Source of the DNA: Daucus carota subsp. sativus
Taxonomy: Eukaryota; Streptophyta; Magnoliopsida; Apiales; Apiaceae
NCBI RefSeq assembly: GCF_001625215.2
Contig: NC_030387.2
Location: 36,355,606 to 36,419,605, forward strand
Length of the DNA: 64,000 bases
Direction: 5' to 3'
Numbering within the stretch: position 1 is the stretch's first letter; each line of letters begins with the position of its first letter. The position numbers and the translations under genes were made by a program. This document shows positions 47,523 through 59,516 of the stretch, piece after piece. The notes under the pieces are model-generated. The model searched no databases. It had not been told where the DNA came from and was given only the letters and a program-made list of their open reading frames with translations.

Positions 47523-49595
47523 TCCACAACAATCGATTGCTGTGGACCGCTGCCCATACTATACTTACACACACTAATTTGACACACGTACAAACTGTAG
47601 TCTTGCTTTTACTTGTGTATATTTTTATGATCACGACATTCAAACACTTAGCCACTGCTAAAACTGTAGTCTTGCTTTTGCTTGCATCGACATATTATTT
47701 AAGAAAAGTGGTATTGGGGTTGTAACTGGAACTCACATTTTATGTTATTGTTTAAGGAATGATTTAGGAGTATCATCGGAAATGCTCTCTGTGCCTCTGA
47801 ACAGACAAGAACAACTCTTCCATACCCTCTTGTATACTGTGTTTCACTGTAATTATTCTGCGGTGCATTTCTAACTTGCTAAATATGCTCTGTGAGCCTG
47901 TACCGCACATGATGTGAACTCTTAACATATCTAGTTCGGTTATTAAATCATAGTGCACTTTTTATTTACAAGACCCATTTCATATATCAGGGGTGTAAGA
48001 AACTCTGCATCATAAAAAGAGTCCAAACATTAAGTTCCTACACGGAATCATATATTATTATTAATGGGATTAGAAAAATTTGATATATTTTAAAGAGTCC
48101 TCAACAATTAAGTTAACCGGTGAGTTCTTTAGTAGGACACTGAGCTAGTTGGTAAAAACAAAGAAGTAAAAAGACAGAAACCACACATATCGGAAAATGA
48201 CACTCTTTGTACGACGTTAAGAGTCTATTCATTTCGCCTCTTAACTTGAGATTTGAGGAGAATGAGTAAAAAAAATTGCTTCAAGAGACCTTTAGTGCCT
48301 CTTTAAATCACTAAGAGCCTCTTATTTTTCTCTCCTCTCTCCAAAGTTAAGAGCCACCATATAGCTCTTAACTTAATTTTTCACAATAAAAAATTCTTTC
48401 ACTCCAGTTCACCTCCACCTTTCCCTCTCTTTTTGTTTTATAGTGGAGCCCAATATGAATAAAATATAAAATAGAGAAGAGATATAGAGAATATTGTTGG
48501 ATTATACACTCTTAACTTTGTACTAAATTGTTAAGAGCCACATTATTTATATTATATTTAGGAGTCAACTATGAGGCTCTTGGAGATGCTCACAGTCGAG
48601 TTTAAGTGCAATTCATTTTTTCGATTTTGGGAAAAGAAATAGTTTAGAAGGACTTAAAAAATTTGTTTGGAAGGACTTGAAAAATTAGAATAGTCATCAA
48701 AAATTTGGTAGAATAGTTTCATAAATATTAAAATTTTTGAGATGTAAAGACAAAATTAGTCTAAGTTCATCAATAATATGTGAATCAAAGGAATGATATA
48801 AGTTTCTATTTTTTTTTTCATATTAAGTCCGCACACTTATAGGAAAATTATATTCTTGGAGGAGTTGATGGTAGTACTAGTTTATAAGGTGGAATTCACT
48901 TTTTAGACTTGGGGAAAATAGTTGATAATAACTTAAAAGGTTAGAACATGGGTGAAAAATTGAAAGAATCAAATTTCGTAAATATTATAAATTGTGAAAA
49001 TCTCGAAGAATAAAACTCCATAAATATTAAAAATTTTGAAATTTATAATCAAAGTTAGTCCGAATTCATTAATAATATGTGAATCAAGCAAGTGATACGA
49101 ATTTTTTATTCTTTTATATTAACTCTTTCTTTGAATTGAATTATCAAGTTTTACAACATGTTACTTCAAATGTTACATCTCTTATGTACTTTTAGATGTT
49201 CCCCATATATTTTCTTGGCACTACAAACTAAGTTGAACAACCTCCCTAAATATGCAAGGGACTCATATTGAGCCTCGATGGTTAAACCACATTGATACAT
49301 GAGGGGTATGTAGATGGTCACCAACGGTTTATCGACAACCGACAAAGGCATAGCTCACAAGCCATTTCACGTTGAAGATAGAAATCAGAAGCAAGGCGAG
49401 ACTCTTTCCCACCACACATACATGTTAATTAGCCAAGAAAGGAACCAGATGTCTATGTGCAGAAGGTTGCCTTTGGTATAGGCCTAGCACAGATTGCCTG
49501 TTAAGTTACACTGACAAACATATATCACCAGAACCTAAAGTCAGATGATCATATACATTAACTGAAAGATGGTAATCTGTCTGATAGTTACTGAC

Positions 49596-50329
49596 CTTCT
49601 GTATGTAACCTATACGGCCTACATCTTCAGTAATTTTGTTTCTGAGATGGTTGATCACATGAACACTGGTCCAAATAAATAAATTTGGTGTGTACAGAGA
49701 GTAGTATTTTAAGCTCAAAAAGTTTACATCAGACTTATCTTAGTTATGAAATTCAGTTGAAATCAATCCAAACTCTACAGAATGCATGTCGGGGCAAGAA
49801 ATAATGGTGTTAAGTGAAAAAGAACTAACCATCCATAAACCAGCCACCATCAGAAGAGATGTAACCTTTCAAGATAACAAGGTCAAGATCTGTAAGAACC
49901 TGAACCATCTCCAGTAGTATCCCATTCTTGTTTATGCTGTCAACCTATCAGCCAAAGAAATAAACGCGCATAAATGCATTTCATACAATGAACTACACCC
50001 TATCCATAATCCACTAATTAGCACTACAAACAATACACATAATCCACTGATTAGCACTTCAAGTATCTAAAATGATGAGATTAGTATGATGGAGTAAGCT
50101 AATAACATTTACGAGAGTGCAGTCTTGGCAGGTATCATTGTCAATACAGACCCTGAAAAACAAGAACACACTATATCATTAAGGATCATAACAAGTACAA
50201 AAGGCACAACATCTCTATTCCCAAAATTTAATTTCGATAGAGAAAGAAAATAAACCTTGGAGGGTGTAGCCTTTCGTAAAATTGTTCAAAATCAGGATAG
50301 TAAAAAGGACTCCGAACAATGACTTCCAT
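49596..50329 (-). pseudogene. ACR-type ACT-domain protein, N-terminal fragment, decayed
   Basis: Four exon-like blocks read from the high end: 50256-50329, 50113-50152, 49830-49944, 49596-49665, with GT-AG borders. The translation starts MEVIVRSPFYYPDFEQFYER, continues PPRVCIDNDTC, then [17 protein letters not shown] and [12 protein letters not shown]. This is the start and first ACT domain of plant ACR proteins (ACR4/5/6 type, regulators thought to bind amino acids). In the fourth block the frame fails: after a phase-1 junction the reading hits a stop, and one base appears missing relative to a VFHV...NKITE reading. Nothing matching the remaining ACT domains was found downstream, although a family member needs about 400 residues. 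Called a truncated pseudogene. Confidence 0.8.
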
Positions 50330-50640
50330 CAGATACAGCACAATATATGATCAGCTGACGAGTTTGAGCTTGTTGAGAGTCTGCAGTCTGAGAAGTGCAA
50401 TTAATTTTACACACAGAGAAGCATAATGAGTTCCTTAATTAAACTACTTGAAATGCATACTTGTACATGGAAATAAAGCAAATGTTGAACCATCTCTAGT
50501 AGTATCCCATTCTTGTTTATGCTGTCAACCTAACAGTCAAAGAAATAAAACGCCAATTATGATCAGCTGAAGAGTTTGAGCTTGTTGAGAGTCTGCAATC
50601 TGAGAAGTGCAATTAAGTTAATCAATATCATGAGCTTGTC
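50330..50640. repeat. Local duplications next to the ACR fragment
   Basis: 50494-50540 repeats part of the third ACR block (minus strand, GTTGACAGCATAAACAAGAA and on). The word GAGTTTGAGCTTGTTGAGAG with flanks occurs at about 50359 and 50572, and a third shorter version at about 50630. These are rearranged pieces of the same locus. Confidence 0.75.
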
Positions 50641-51408
50641 GAGAGTCTACTGATTATTTAACAAAAAAATACAGCTACTAATTATGGAAATATATGTTAA
50701 TCAATAACTAGAAAAAGGAAACTCACCTTGTGGCAGCCAGGTACAATGTTTTGCCGGCATTTTATTTTTTCATTGATTTTGTCCTCTTCAAACCTGTTTC
50801 TAAGCTGACCCCATATCCATTTGCATATTATGACAAATCAGAAGAAAAAAAGAATTTCAGATCTTTATCTCCCCTACCGATTATACTTTTTCGTTTGCCA
50901 TCCACTCTTCTATTTGTCAGTTTTTGAATAAAATCTAGATCTGATCTTTTCTCGGTTAGATCTTGGATACTTTGTTATGAAGGTTGTTTGTGTTATATTT
51001 TGATATTATTGTGTCTTCTTACATGTTTAGGTTATTTTTTGCTAAGGATTTATACGATATTTTGGAAGATCCTAATACTCACATCAATTTTGGAACAATG
51101 ACAGATATGCTCAATGTAGTGCCACTCATATATGAACTTGCTCTGTCAACATATGTATGTGCCTGATCTTCACTACAGTGATTACACATGTTCCAAATTA
51201 TACCAACACATTGGTGGTTAACACGTTTTTGCAAATAGCCTTTCATAATGTTCTTGTGGCACACAGTCACATTTGCAAATGCTCAGGTTACTGATTTTGA
51301 AGTTACTTTTCTGCAGTTCTACAAAAATTGATAGCGGTTTCTCTTAAGAGCGCTTAATCATGACCTAAACTGCAGATTTTGAACATGGAACTGTTCATGT
51401 CCGCATGC

Positions 51409-52079
51409 CACTACAACAAATCAGTCTTTTTACGACGGAAATTAAGTCTACATTCCGTCGTAAGTTCCCAATTTACGACGGAAAATTTCCATCGCTTTTG
51501 CTCAAGTAGTAAGTTTAAAACCGTCACAATTTTCTCCATGCGTCGTAAGTTTCACAAACGTGGTAAATACAAAGAAGCGTCGCAAGTTTCCCAAGTAGGG
51601 TCCACAGATTTCATCACGGTCTTGTTTGACTTGTTTGACCAAGTTACGACGGAACATCGGTCGTATATTCACAATGGGCCCACCGTTTCAGACTTTTTGG
51701 CCCACCGTTTCAGACTTTTCGGTTTCAGGTTTGCGACGGAAATTTCCGTCGGTAGTTAATTTACGACTCATTCTGTTTATGAGGTATAGATCCGGACCAA
51801 TTATTATTATTATTTATTTAGGAAATTAATTTAAATAAGGAATTTACGACGAAACATATATATCGTCGTAAGTTTGGAATATAAAAACGACACCGCACTC
51901 GGAATCGGAACATTTAAGATTTTTTCAATTCAGTGAAAAATAATAAAATAATGAACTTACGACGGTTTTGTGTTCCGTCGTAAAATATTACGACGGATGG
52001 TAAACAATCCGTCGTAAATTGAGGCGCGAAAATGTTCCGTCGTAATTATTCGTGGTAAATACTCTATTTTGTTGTACTG
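51409..52079. mobile_element. CACTA-type non-autonomous element
   Basis: Starts CACTACAACAAA and ends TTTGTTGTACTG, inverted with one mismatch at the terminal CACTA. The interior carries at least ten copies of TACGACGGA or its complement TCCGTCGTA, the subterminal-repeat pattern of CACTA elements, where the transposase binds. No transposase ORF. The 126-codon ORF inside is assembled from these repeats. A 3-bp target duplication is not clean. Confidence 0.75.
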
Positions 52080-52500
52080 GCATATAGGAGAGTTCTTACC
52101 CTTTATTGCACATTGCAAAGGTTACTCCGGGACTTTTAAGGATAAATTGAACTCTTGTTAAACCCTTCTTTATTAAAGAAAGAATTGAAGGAGTATGTTT
52201 ATTGTAATTTTTACCAAAAATTATATAGAGTTGGTCCTTCAACATTTAACATTCCCAAACTTTGGCGTTTGGAAAAGGTCAATAATTAGATTTTTTGGGA
52301 TAGAAATTTACTAAGATTTTTTTTTTCAAAAAGAAAATTTTTATTAATCAAATAAATTCTCTTGACAATTAAATAATGTATATTCAAACTTAGATTCAAT
52401 TATTAAGTTCAATTAAAGTATATACATAATACATTATATGAAAATATTACTACCTAAATGCTAGTCGATATATATTTATATATAATTAGTGAATTCTAAG

Positions 52501-52545
<45 letters not shown>

Positions 52546-53095
52546 TATTATCAACTATAAAATTCATTTTTTGACAAATATTTAGTATAAAATTCTAAAT
52601 ATAAGTTTTTTGTAAAACTGTAAAAATAATATATTAATATTTACACACAAATTGTTGTAAAATTGCACTTTAACAATGATATATTATGACAAAATGACAA
52701 TATAAAAATTATTTACGTCTGCTTGTAGATAACATACATGATCATATTTATTATTATCTTAACAATGGCACATGATATAATTTTTATTAACAATAAAATA
52801 TTATTTAATCATAAAAAAATCAATAATATAATTTATATTATGTGATCGATATTATGAATTTTATAGATAAATACATGAATTATGTTATTGGTATAAATTT
52901 AGAAGAAGATAGGAATTTTTGACCATTACATTTACAAAAATAATTTTTAATTTTTTTAACAAGAATTCAATTGAAATTATAAACAATATATATTTATTTA
53001 ATCATGCATAATTAATATTGTTATATAATTCAATATTTGCTCCACCTAATAATTGTAAAATTTTTAATCGTATCAATTTGAAAAAATACATCTAT
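52080..53095. other. Very AT-rich gene-free stretch
   Basis: Only short AT-rich ORFs, with a (TA)n run at 52507-52540. Nothing recognised. Confidence 0.5.
52507..52540. repeat. (TA)n microsatellite
   Basis: Pure TA run in intergenic DNA. Confidence 0.95.
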
Positions 53096-53369
53096 ATATT
53101 AAGAAAATTTAGAATTTAGAGGGCGGAGAAAAAGATGAGATGAATATAATATTTCAAAAAACTCTATATACACATACCTATTGGGTTTTATTTTAGAACC
53201 GTCAAGTGAGCTCGCATTTCCTCTAGCTCACATTTCCTCCGGAATAAACATATTAAGAAAATTTAGAATTTAGAGGGCGGAGAAAAAGATGAGACATACG
53301 GGTTTTTTAGGGTTTTATTTTAGAGCCGTCAAGTGAGCTAGCATTTCCTCTCTAGCTCACATTTCCTCC
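53096..53369. repeat. Tandem duplication just upstream of the TRB-like gene
   Basis: Copy one at 53096-53240 and copy two at 53250-53369 share TTTAGAGGGCGGAGAAAAAG, GGGTTTTATTTTAGA-CCGTC and CATTTCCTCC. They differ by a segment of about 25 bp. The position suggests duplicated promoter or first leader exon. Confidence 0.8.
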
Positions 53370-53459
53370 TGCTTTTAATTTCTTAAAGTTCGGATCCATT
53401 GGTCACTTTGTGTAGCAAATCTATTTCAAAAATTAATACAGGTAGTGATCTATAATGCG

Positions 53460-54185
53460 TTCCTTCTTGATTTTGTATCATTTGTTTAACTCAGGTTTCT
53501 TATACAAGGACAAGATCATATACTAATTGTTATTTAGTAATTTGTAGAGATGATGTACATCTTGAATTGTTTATGTATCTTGTTAGTTTATGATCTTGAA
53601 TTCTGCATATTTGTGTGTTTATGTGAGTAATTAGTTATAAGCTTTTCCAATTTAATTAATCATCTCAGAGAAGGGATTGATTTGGGTCATTTCTGAATTG
53701 AGATTCTGATCTATTTTTTATGCCAAGGTGAAAGTGTGTGTTAGACTAGAAGTCCATATGAAATTTAAGAACATTCAAAGGCCATGATCTGAGTTTCTGA
53801 ACTTTGTATATATAGCAACAATTAATTTGGATACGGATTACATGTTCGATCTAATCGTTTTAATTTTATATTTTTTTCTGGTAGAATCAGATTTCTTGCT
53901 TTATTTGTTTGCACTAGGTTTCTATAATTCACGGAAAACCAAAGTTTAAGCTTGATTGTTACTGCTAGCTAGTAGTTGTAATCTGTAATAATTTATCTTG
54001 TTGTATTTGATCCTCATTTATATCTACTTTAGTGTGTGTATGTGAATTTAATTAGCCTTTTAACACATATTTGGTAGTAGGGAGTAAGTCTGAGTCATTT
54101 ATAAATGCTGAGTTCGGATCTGGATTCTTTCACATATGCCAAGATAAGTTGAGTCACTGCAAGCACACATGAAATTTTAGTGGCT
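53460..54185. repeat. Old tandem duplication in the presumed leader intron
   Basis: Sequence around 53466-53776 aligns weakly with 53899-54185 (GAGTCATTT--AAATG, ATGCCAAG-T-AA-GT, CACATGAAATTT versus CATATGAAATTT), period about 420 bp. Divergence is high. Confidence 0.5.
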
Positions 54186-54678
54186 TACAGAATGAGCTAG
54201 GGAGAATATAGTTTGGACAACTAAAGTACTTTCGAGAGTGAAAACAAATAAAAAGTAAGTTAGATCTTATTAAGTACATGAGCTTCTTTTGTTAACTACT
54301 ACTGCAGTTTGTCATCAGTGATGGACCTTCTTTAATTTGGTACTCGTCCATTACTTGTCCGTTCTTCACTATGTTGATTTAATATAATGTTCCCTATTTG
54401 CTGACTGTTATAATCTACGTTCATTAATCTTCAAGTCATGAATAGAGCATTTAAATTGACCTAAATTTTAAACACTGTCCTATGAATCTTGTCCGACTTA
54501 TAATTGACAGACAGGTAGTTGCCTGTCTGTGACAGTTTTGTTTATGTGGGGAAGTTAAGTTCAAGGGATTGCTTAACAAAATTAAAAGAGGGTAATACTG
54601 TAGATTGTGCAAAATTTGTTTCTTCTTCGACAAATTTTTTTCCGTAGGTGATGTCAGTGATTCTTTTTTTGTACAGCT

Positions 54679-55367
54679 ATGGTGAAGGGACGGATTGCAT
54701 GGTCAGATGAAGAGGAAGCTGCCATTAAGGATGGAGTATCAAAACACGGTGTTGGAAAATGGCGAATAATTCTTAATGACCCCGAGTTTAGCACAACGTT
54801 GAAACTCCGTACAAATGTGGACCTCAAGGTATGATGAACATTGCACACATCATATCCTCTTTCATTGCTGATAGCACTTAATTTCAGTTTGAATGTGAAA
54901 AGGAAATGCATGAATCTAATTCATGTGCTATTGTTAATATCATTGCAAGCCAAGACAGGTGCATTTACGTTTCTTTTTCATCACATTATTGATAAATTAT
55001 TATTGGGACTATCAGGATAAGTGGAGAAATTTGAATCAAAGAAAGGGCGGGTGTCGAGACGGGTACAAGCCACAAAAGGATATAGAGAAGGCCATCATAC
55101 CCTTTAATGAATATGCTGCTCTGACAACTGAGGCCCGTGATAAGGATGAAATTACTCAAGCTGAGGGCGTGGCCACAGTTCACAAGTCATGGGATGATGG
55201 TGATTCAAACAAACTCATTTCAAGGTAGTGTAGTAGGAATTTGTGTGAACCATTTTAAATCGTGTCTGGTGGGAGATTGTTGTTTATTTTTTTGTTCTTG
55301 TTTATTCTCTTTGGGCTTGTTTTTTGTTTTGTTCAATACTCAACACCATGTACTAGTGTGTGTGTGT

Positions 55368-55420
<53 letters not shown>

Positions 55421-57498
55421 CTTAATGACCTTTTAGCCCTTGAAGTTTGGGTGGAAGTTCTGTTGCGGTCTCGAAATTTAAAAACGTACCTTTCGACCCT
55501 CAAAGTATCTTTGTCGTACCTTTTAGCCCTTATGGCGTATGCCGGTATATAACAGAGTGGACAAAGTTGACATTTCACACGTAAGAGTTAAAAGGGGCAT
55601 TAAACATTAAGAGTTAGAAGGAACATCTAATGTATTTTAATGTATTCTTTAGGGGTTAAAAGGAACGAGATGTATACTTCAAGGGTTAAAAAGTACGCCC
55701 AAGCTTTATCCCGAATATGAATTGTCAAGTTTATCCCAATTTATACCGGTATTTTTAAAAAGGGCTAAAAGGTACAACAAAGATACTTTGAGGGTCGAAA
55801 TGTATGTTTTTAAACTTCGAGGTCGCATCGGAACTTCCACCCATAATCTAGTATAGGTTCAACAAAAAATTATCAGGCACATGCACTAGGTCGACACTAG
55901 GCAGTGAACTTATATTGTTTGGGCCACCATCATCTATATATTGAAGGCCTAGACCTTTTTTTGCCCAATGTTTTAACTCGCATACATGTTAAATTCCATT
56001 TTCATGATGCAGGTTTGATGACGGAAAACTGAAGAGGCTAACCAATGCCGAGCAGCCATCCAGTTCTGCTCAAAATCAGGTTTTCAGAATGATACTGCTG
56101 AAAATGCTATGACAGTCTTCATGAATTCAATGCACATAGCAGATATATTCTTTTATTCTTGATATCTGATTATAGCGTTTATATGTTAGATAATTTAGAG
56201 TCATACTAAGGCGGGTCTGACTATATATATGGAATATTAGTCCATGATGAGGGTTCTCATTTTTGCAGGACAAATTGCCCCCTCCAAACTTGAAGGTGTA
56301 TTCGCGGAGAAACAAAAAAACTGTCACCACTGACGGAGAACTAAACAAGGTAATTAATATTTTTCCATATTAAACTGTATAATATGCAGTTTATCTATAA
56401 ATATGAGAAGCCTTTTTTAATAGAAATAAAGTATTTACTTTATTTATTCAATGTTTCTGGTGAGAAATGGGCCATTGAGATATTGGCAATCAAGAAATAT
56501 TATTTTAGGTGCATCATAATTGCTACTAAACCATTTATGCTCATGTTAATTTCATGTTGATTCTGATTGTGAGGACGGCCGAAGTTCTGGCTAGCTGTAG
56601 GGTAAAATAAAACCGGATCTTCTGCAAAAGATAAGCCAGAGTTCCAAATTCTCAAAATGGTGGCCAGACTTTGACTCTGATTTTTAAAAGTGTGGCTCCC
56701 GTTAAATGTCACTAACGAGAGTAACAGACAAAGGGTAAAAATGATTTCCAAATTTTCACAAAGGTGGCCAAACTTTGGCTCCGTTATTCAAAAATGTGGC
56801 TTCCGTTAAGTGACATTTTACAGTAGCCACACTTTTGAAAAGCAAAGCCAAAATTTGGCCACATTTTTGAGAATTTGGAACTCTAACCAAATTTTTGAAA
56901 ATCGGTGTAAATTTCGGCCACAACTCTGAAGTTTACTCTATCTTTTAATTACTTCTCTGATTGTTCCACCTTTATACATAAAATTGTTATGTTTTGCTAC
57001 TTACCTATATAGGTGTGCATTGCTAATTTTAAGTTAGATGGACTTTGGTTTACAGTTTAATTACTACCTCAAAATCTTTGACATCTGTTAATTATTAGAC
57101 GTATATGTATATATATATGCCTAAATATTGGAGTGAAAAGTTGGAGCATAGAAACTAATAAAATATTCAGGGTGATGTTTTAGGCCTTGCTCATGTATAC
57201 AAATGCATAATACTAGAAACACATAGATCATCAGAGCAGAATTGCTTGAGGCTTATTAATTATAAGAAATTCGACCCTTCCTCATTACCGATTAATTTAT
57301 ATTCAAAACTAATTGGTACAGGGAGAAATGGAGTATGATGCGACAGCCTCAGCAGGCAGCGGCCTGCAGGATGGAGTTTGTGCTGAGGATTCAGCTGCTG
57401 TCGCAGCATCACTTAAAAGAGCCAAAACTGCTACTGCATCCGGTGAGGAAGCAGAAAAGGAGGCTGTAAAGGTGAGGAAGCAGAAAAGGAGGCTGTAA
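54679..57498 (+). CDS. TRB-like single-Myb protein, C-terminally truncated
   Basis: Five coding exons: 54679-54828, 55016-55224, 56013-56079, 56269-56349, 57322-57498; 227 aa. A leader intron probably ends at 54676. Telomere-repeat-binding (TRB) proteins bind telomeric and telobox DNA through an N-terminal Myb domain. Residues 4-57 form that domain ([21 protein letters not shown]28) and keep the signature VDLKDKWRN (47-55). After it I cannot see the usual H1/H5 linker-histone domain; the middle is polar, with KLKRLT and [15 protein letters not shown]. In the last exon a 29-bp tandem duplication (57442-57470, 57471-57499) shifts the frame, ending the protein in VRKQKRRL instead of the helical tail encoded to 57572. 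The neighbouring copy has one unit, so the duplication is derived. Possibly still expressed, possibly a gene in decay. Confidence 0.8.
55370..55418. repeat. (TA)n microsatellite after (TG)n, in intron 2
   Basis: TG run at 55356-55369 followed by TA run, ending directly at the start of the Mutator-type MITE. Confidence 0.95.
55419..55842. mobile_element. Mutator-type MITE, right end missing
   Basis: Same family as 61164-61594. The left end GGCTTAATGACCTTTTAGCC is intact, but the right arm stops after GGAACTTCCACCC, so about 33 bp of the terminal repeat are gone. It lies in intron 2 of the TRB-like gene; the paralogous intron near 59.95 kb has no element here. Confidence 0.85.
56638..56884. 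mobile_element. Inverted-repeat MITE in intron 4 of the TRB-like gene
   Basis: AGAGTTCCAAATTCTCAAAA at the left mirrors TTTTGAGAATTTGGAACTCT at the right, and the inner arms (GGCCAAACTTTGGCT and relatives) also pair. Additional related sequence to about 56940 may belong to it. The paralogous intron at 61.0 kb lacks it. Confidence 0.75.
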
Positions 57499-57499
57499 A
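57442..57499 (+). repeat. 29-bp tandem duplication causing the frameshift
   Basis: Two identical head-to-tail 29-bp units (starting GGTGAGGAAGCAGAAAAGGA) in the last exon of the TRB-like gene. Since 29 is not a multiple of three, the frame changes and TAA at 57496-57498 is used. The second copy of the gene has one unit (61962-61990). Confidence 0.95.
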
Positions 57500-57572
57500 G
57501 GGTGAATGTGCTGCTAGTGAAGCAAAATTCATCGCCAAATTTCAAAAGTTAGCTGAAGTGATAGAAGGCTAG

Positions 57573-59516
57573 ACCTAATTCTATTGCTTTCTAACTATAT
57601 TTGCTTTTCACATTATAAAAGTTCATAGTTGGGGATTATTGAGATATGAATTTAAACACATCATATATTTCTCTCATCATTTTATTGGTTTGTAAGTTGA
57701 TGGAAAATTTGATTTTTCAAAAACACTATTTACGTCTCTCATTTTACTTAGTTGTAAATTGATGGGACTAACCCGACCTCATTTATATTGGTCTACATGT
57801 TTTATTTTACTTTTATATAAAAAATTAAACTCAGACACTCATATATCCACTATTAGGTATGATATTACTTTTTATAAAATGATAGTATCTAAATATCGTG
57901 ATATGATTCATACTTTATGCTTTGTTTTTAGTTCAACTCAGACATGAAATATATTTTCTATTCATTATATAATAACAAATCATTACCTTTAAATTTTTAC
58001 AAAATATGGTGATAATGCACTAATTATCTCACACACACATATATATTAAAATAATCACACACACACATATAAGATTTAATTCATAATTATTATATTTTTG
58101 TAGTATAATGTTTATTTTAGACTAATGACAATTATTTGAATAGTTGAAATGAATGTGATACGTAATATTAGTCGATAATTCGAAAATACAGTAATAGCTC
58201 ATGTTTGAAGAGAAATTTACTAAAATTCGACCTTTCTCTTTATTTCTTTCTTTTTATTTGAAAAAAATTATATTAAAATAATAAATAAGTCTAAAATTCT
58301 CCCCTTTCTCCCAACAATTAATTAAATATATATTCTAACTTAGATCCAATTATTAAGTATAATACATATGCCAAAACCCTACTCTATCCGGTTATTTCCC
58401 CGAGCGTTATACTCAGGTCACGCGGTTCATGTCACTGAAAGAGTACATTGGCCCAAAATCCAATGTCTGGTCTCTTAAACCTAGCTGCCAAACAAACATG
58501 CCGAAAGCCCAAATGTGTGGTCCATCATATGGGAAACCTGAGAAATTTATGCAGAGCCATTTGTTACAAGACTAAGCTAAGAGTGTGTCAGGTTTCTCTC
58601 TCTGTATATATACACGTGTGTATATATATATATATACATAATTATTTTCTTCTGGATTCCTTCATTTAAGTTAGTTTCCTGCATGTTTGATTTCGAGGAG
58701 TGAACGCAAATATTCTAGCACACGGGGCTAGGCTATAATTTTGGATAACTGGATATGGTTTATAATGACAACATTTTTCTGGTATATATATAAATCATAT
58801 ACAAATACCTGTAGCAACTCGAAGGATAAAGATTGAGTAAAGAAAATGGATATGAAGTTATTATTCGAAAAATTAATATTTTTCAAGTATAATAAATTAA
58901 TGCATTTTAAAATTTAGAAGTGACAATAAATTTAATACTAAACATTATAGTTTATCAAGATTTACAAAAATATGGGAATTTTGTTTTGAATAGTTATCAT
59001 TATATAAAAATACCAAATTTAAGAGCTCTCGGAGTTTTAAAAATAGATACAAATATTAATTTCTTATTTAAAATGTAATTACAATCAATAATATAGTTAA
59101 AGTATTAAATTATAGTAAATTAAATAAAATGAGTATATATTATCAAAAGAAAGATTTTGGGTTATATTTCAAGCTTTTAAACCCAAGGTCAATTCAATTG
59201 TTGGGCCTTATTTTTTGTTTTCTTCATTTTATATAAAATCCGTACAATAAGAAAATTGTCAAAGGTATTCTATAAGTAAACATTTAATTTTAATTATATT
59301 TTTTTTCAAATCATCAACTCTAATAGGGGTTTTATATCAAACTGGCCACCCATTTCGTCAAAAAATCTCACTTGACCCACCCAAAAAATTTCGGACTCAT
59401 TTAAGCCACTATAAACCAAATATATATCATTTTACCCACTTTATTATTCATACCTTTTTACTTAATTATTTATAAAAAATTAACCGTTTATTTCTTTACT
59501 ACAAAACCACTTCGAG
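57573..59516. other. Gene-free AT-rich stretch
   Basis: Separates the TRB-like gene from its broken copy. No element with clear ends; short TA-rich runs at 58.0 and 58.6 kb. A Myb-encoding exon for the second copy is absent here. Confidence 0.5.

Larger units (their letters stand above)
44523..49595. other. Large gene-free region
   Basis: No supportable gene. It holds a 48-bp-period repeat (45.49-45.73 kb), copy B of a duplicated segment (46.2 kb), and a palindromic MITE (47.31 kb). 45.1-45.95 kb is unusually GC-rich and lacks introns or ORFs of note; it could be the remnant of an LTR or satellite, but no ends were found. 48.2-49.5 kb is AT-rich with nothing recognised. Confidence 0.5.

Noticed and set aside
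51379..51759. 126-codon ORF
   Set aside because: Built from the TACGACGGA repeats of the CACTA-type element; no protein features.
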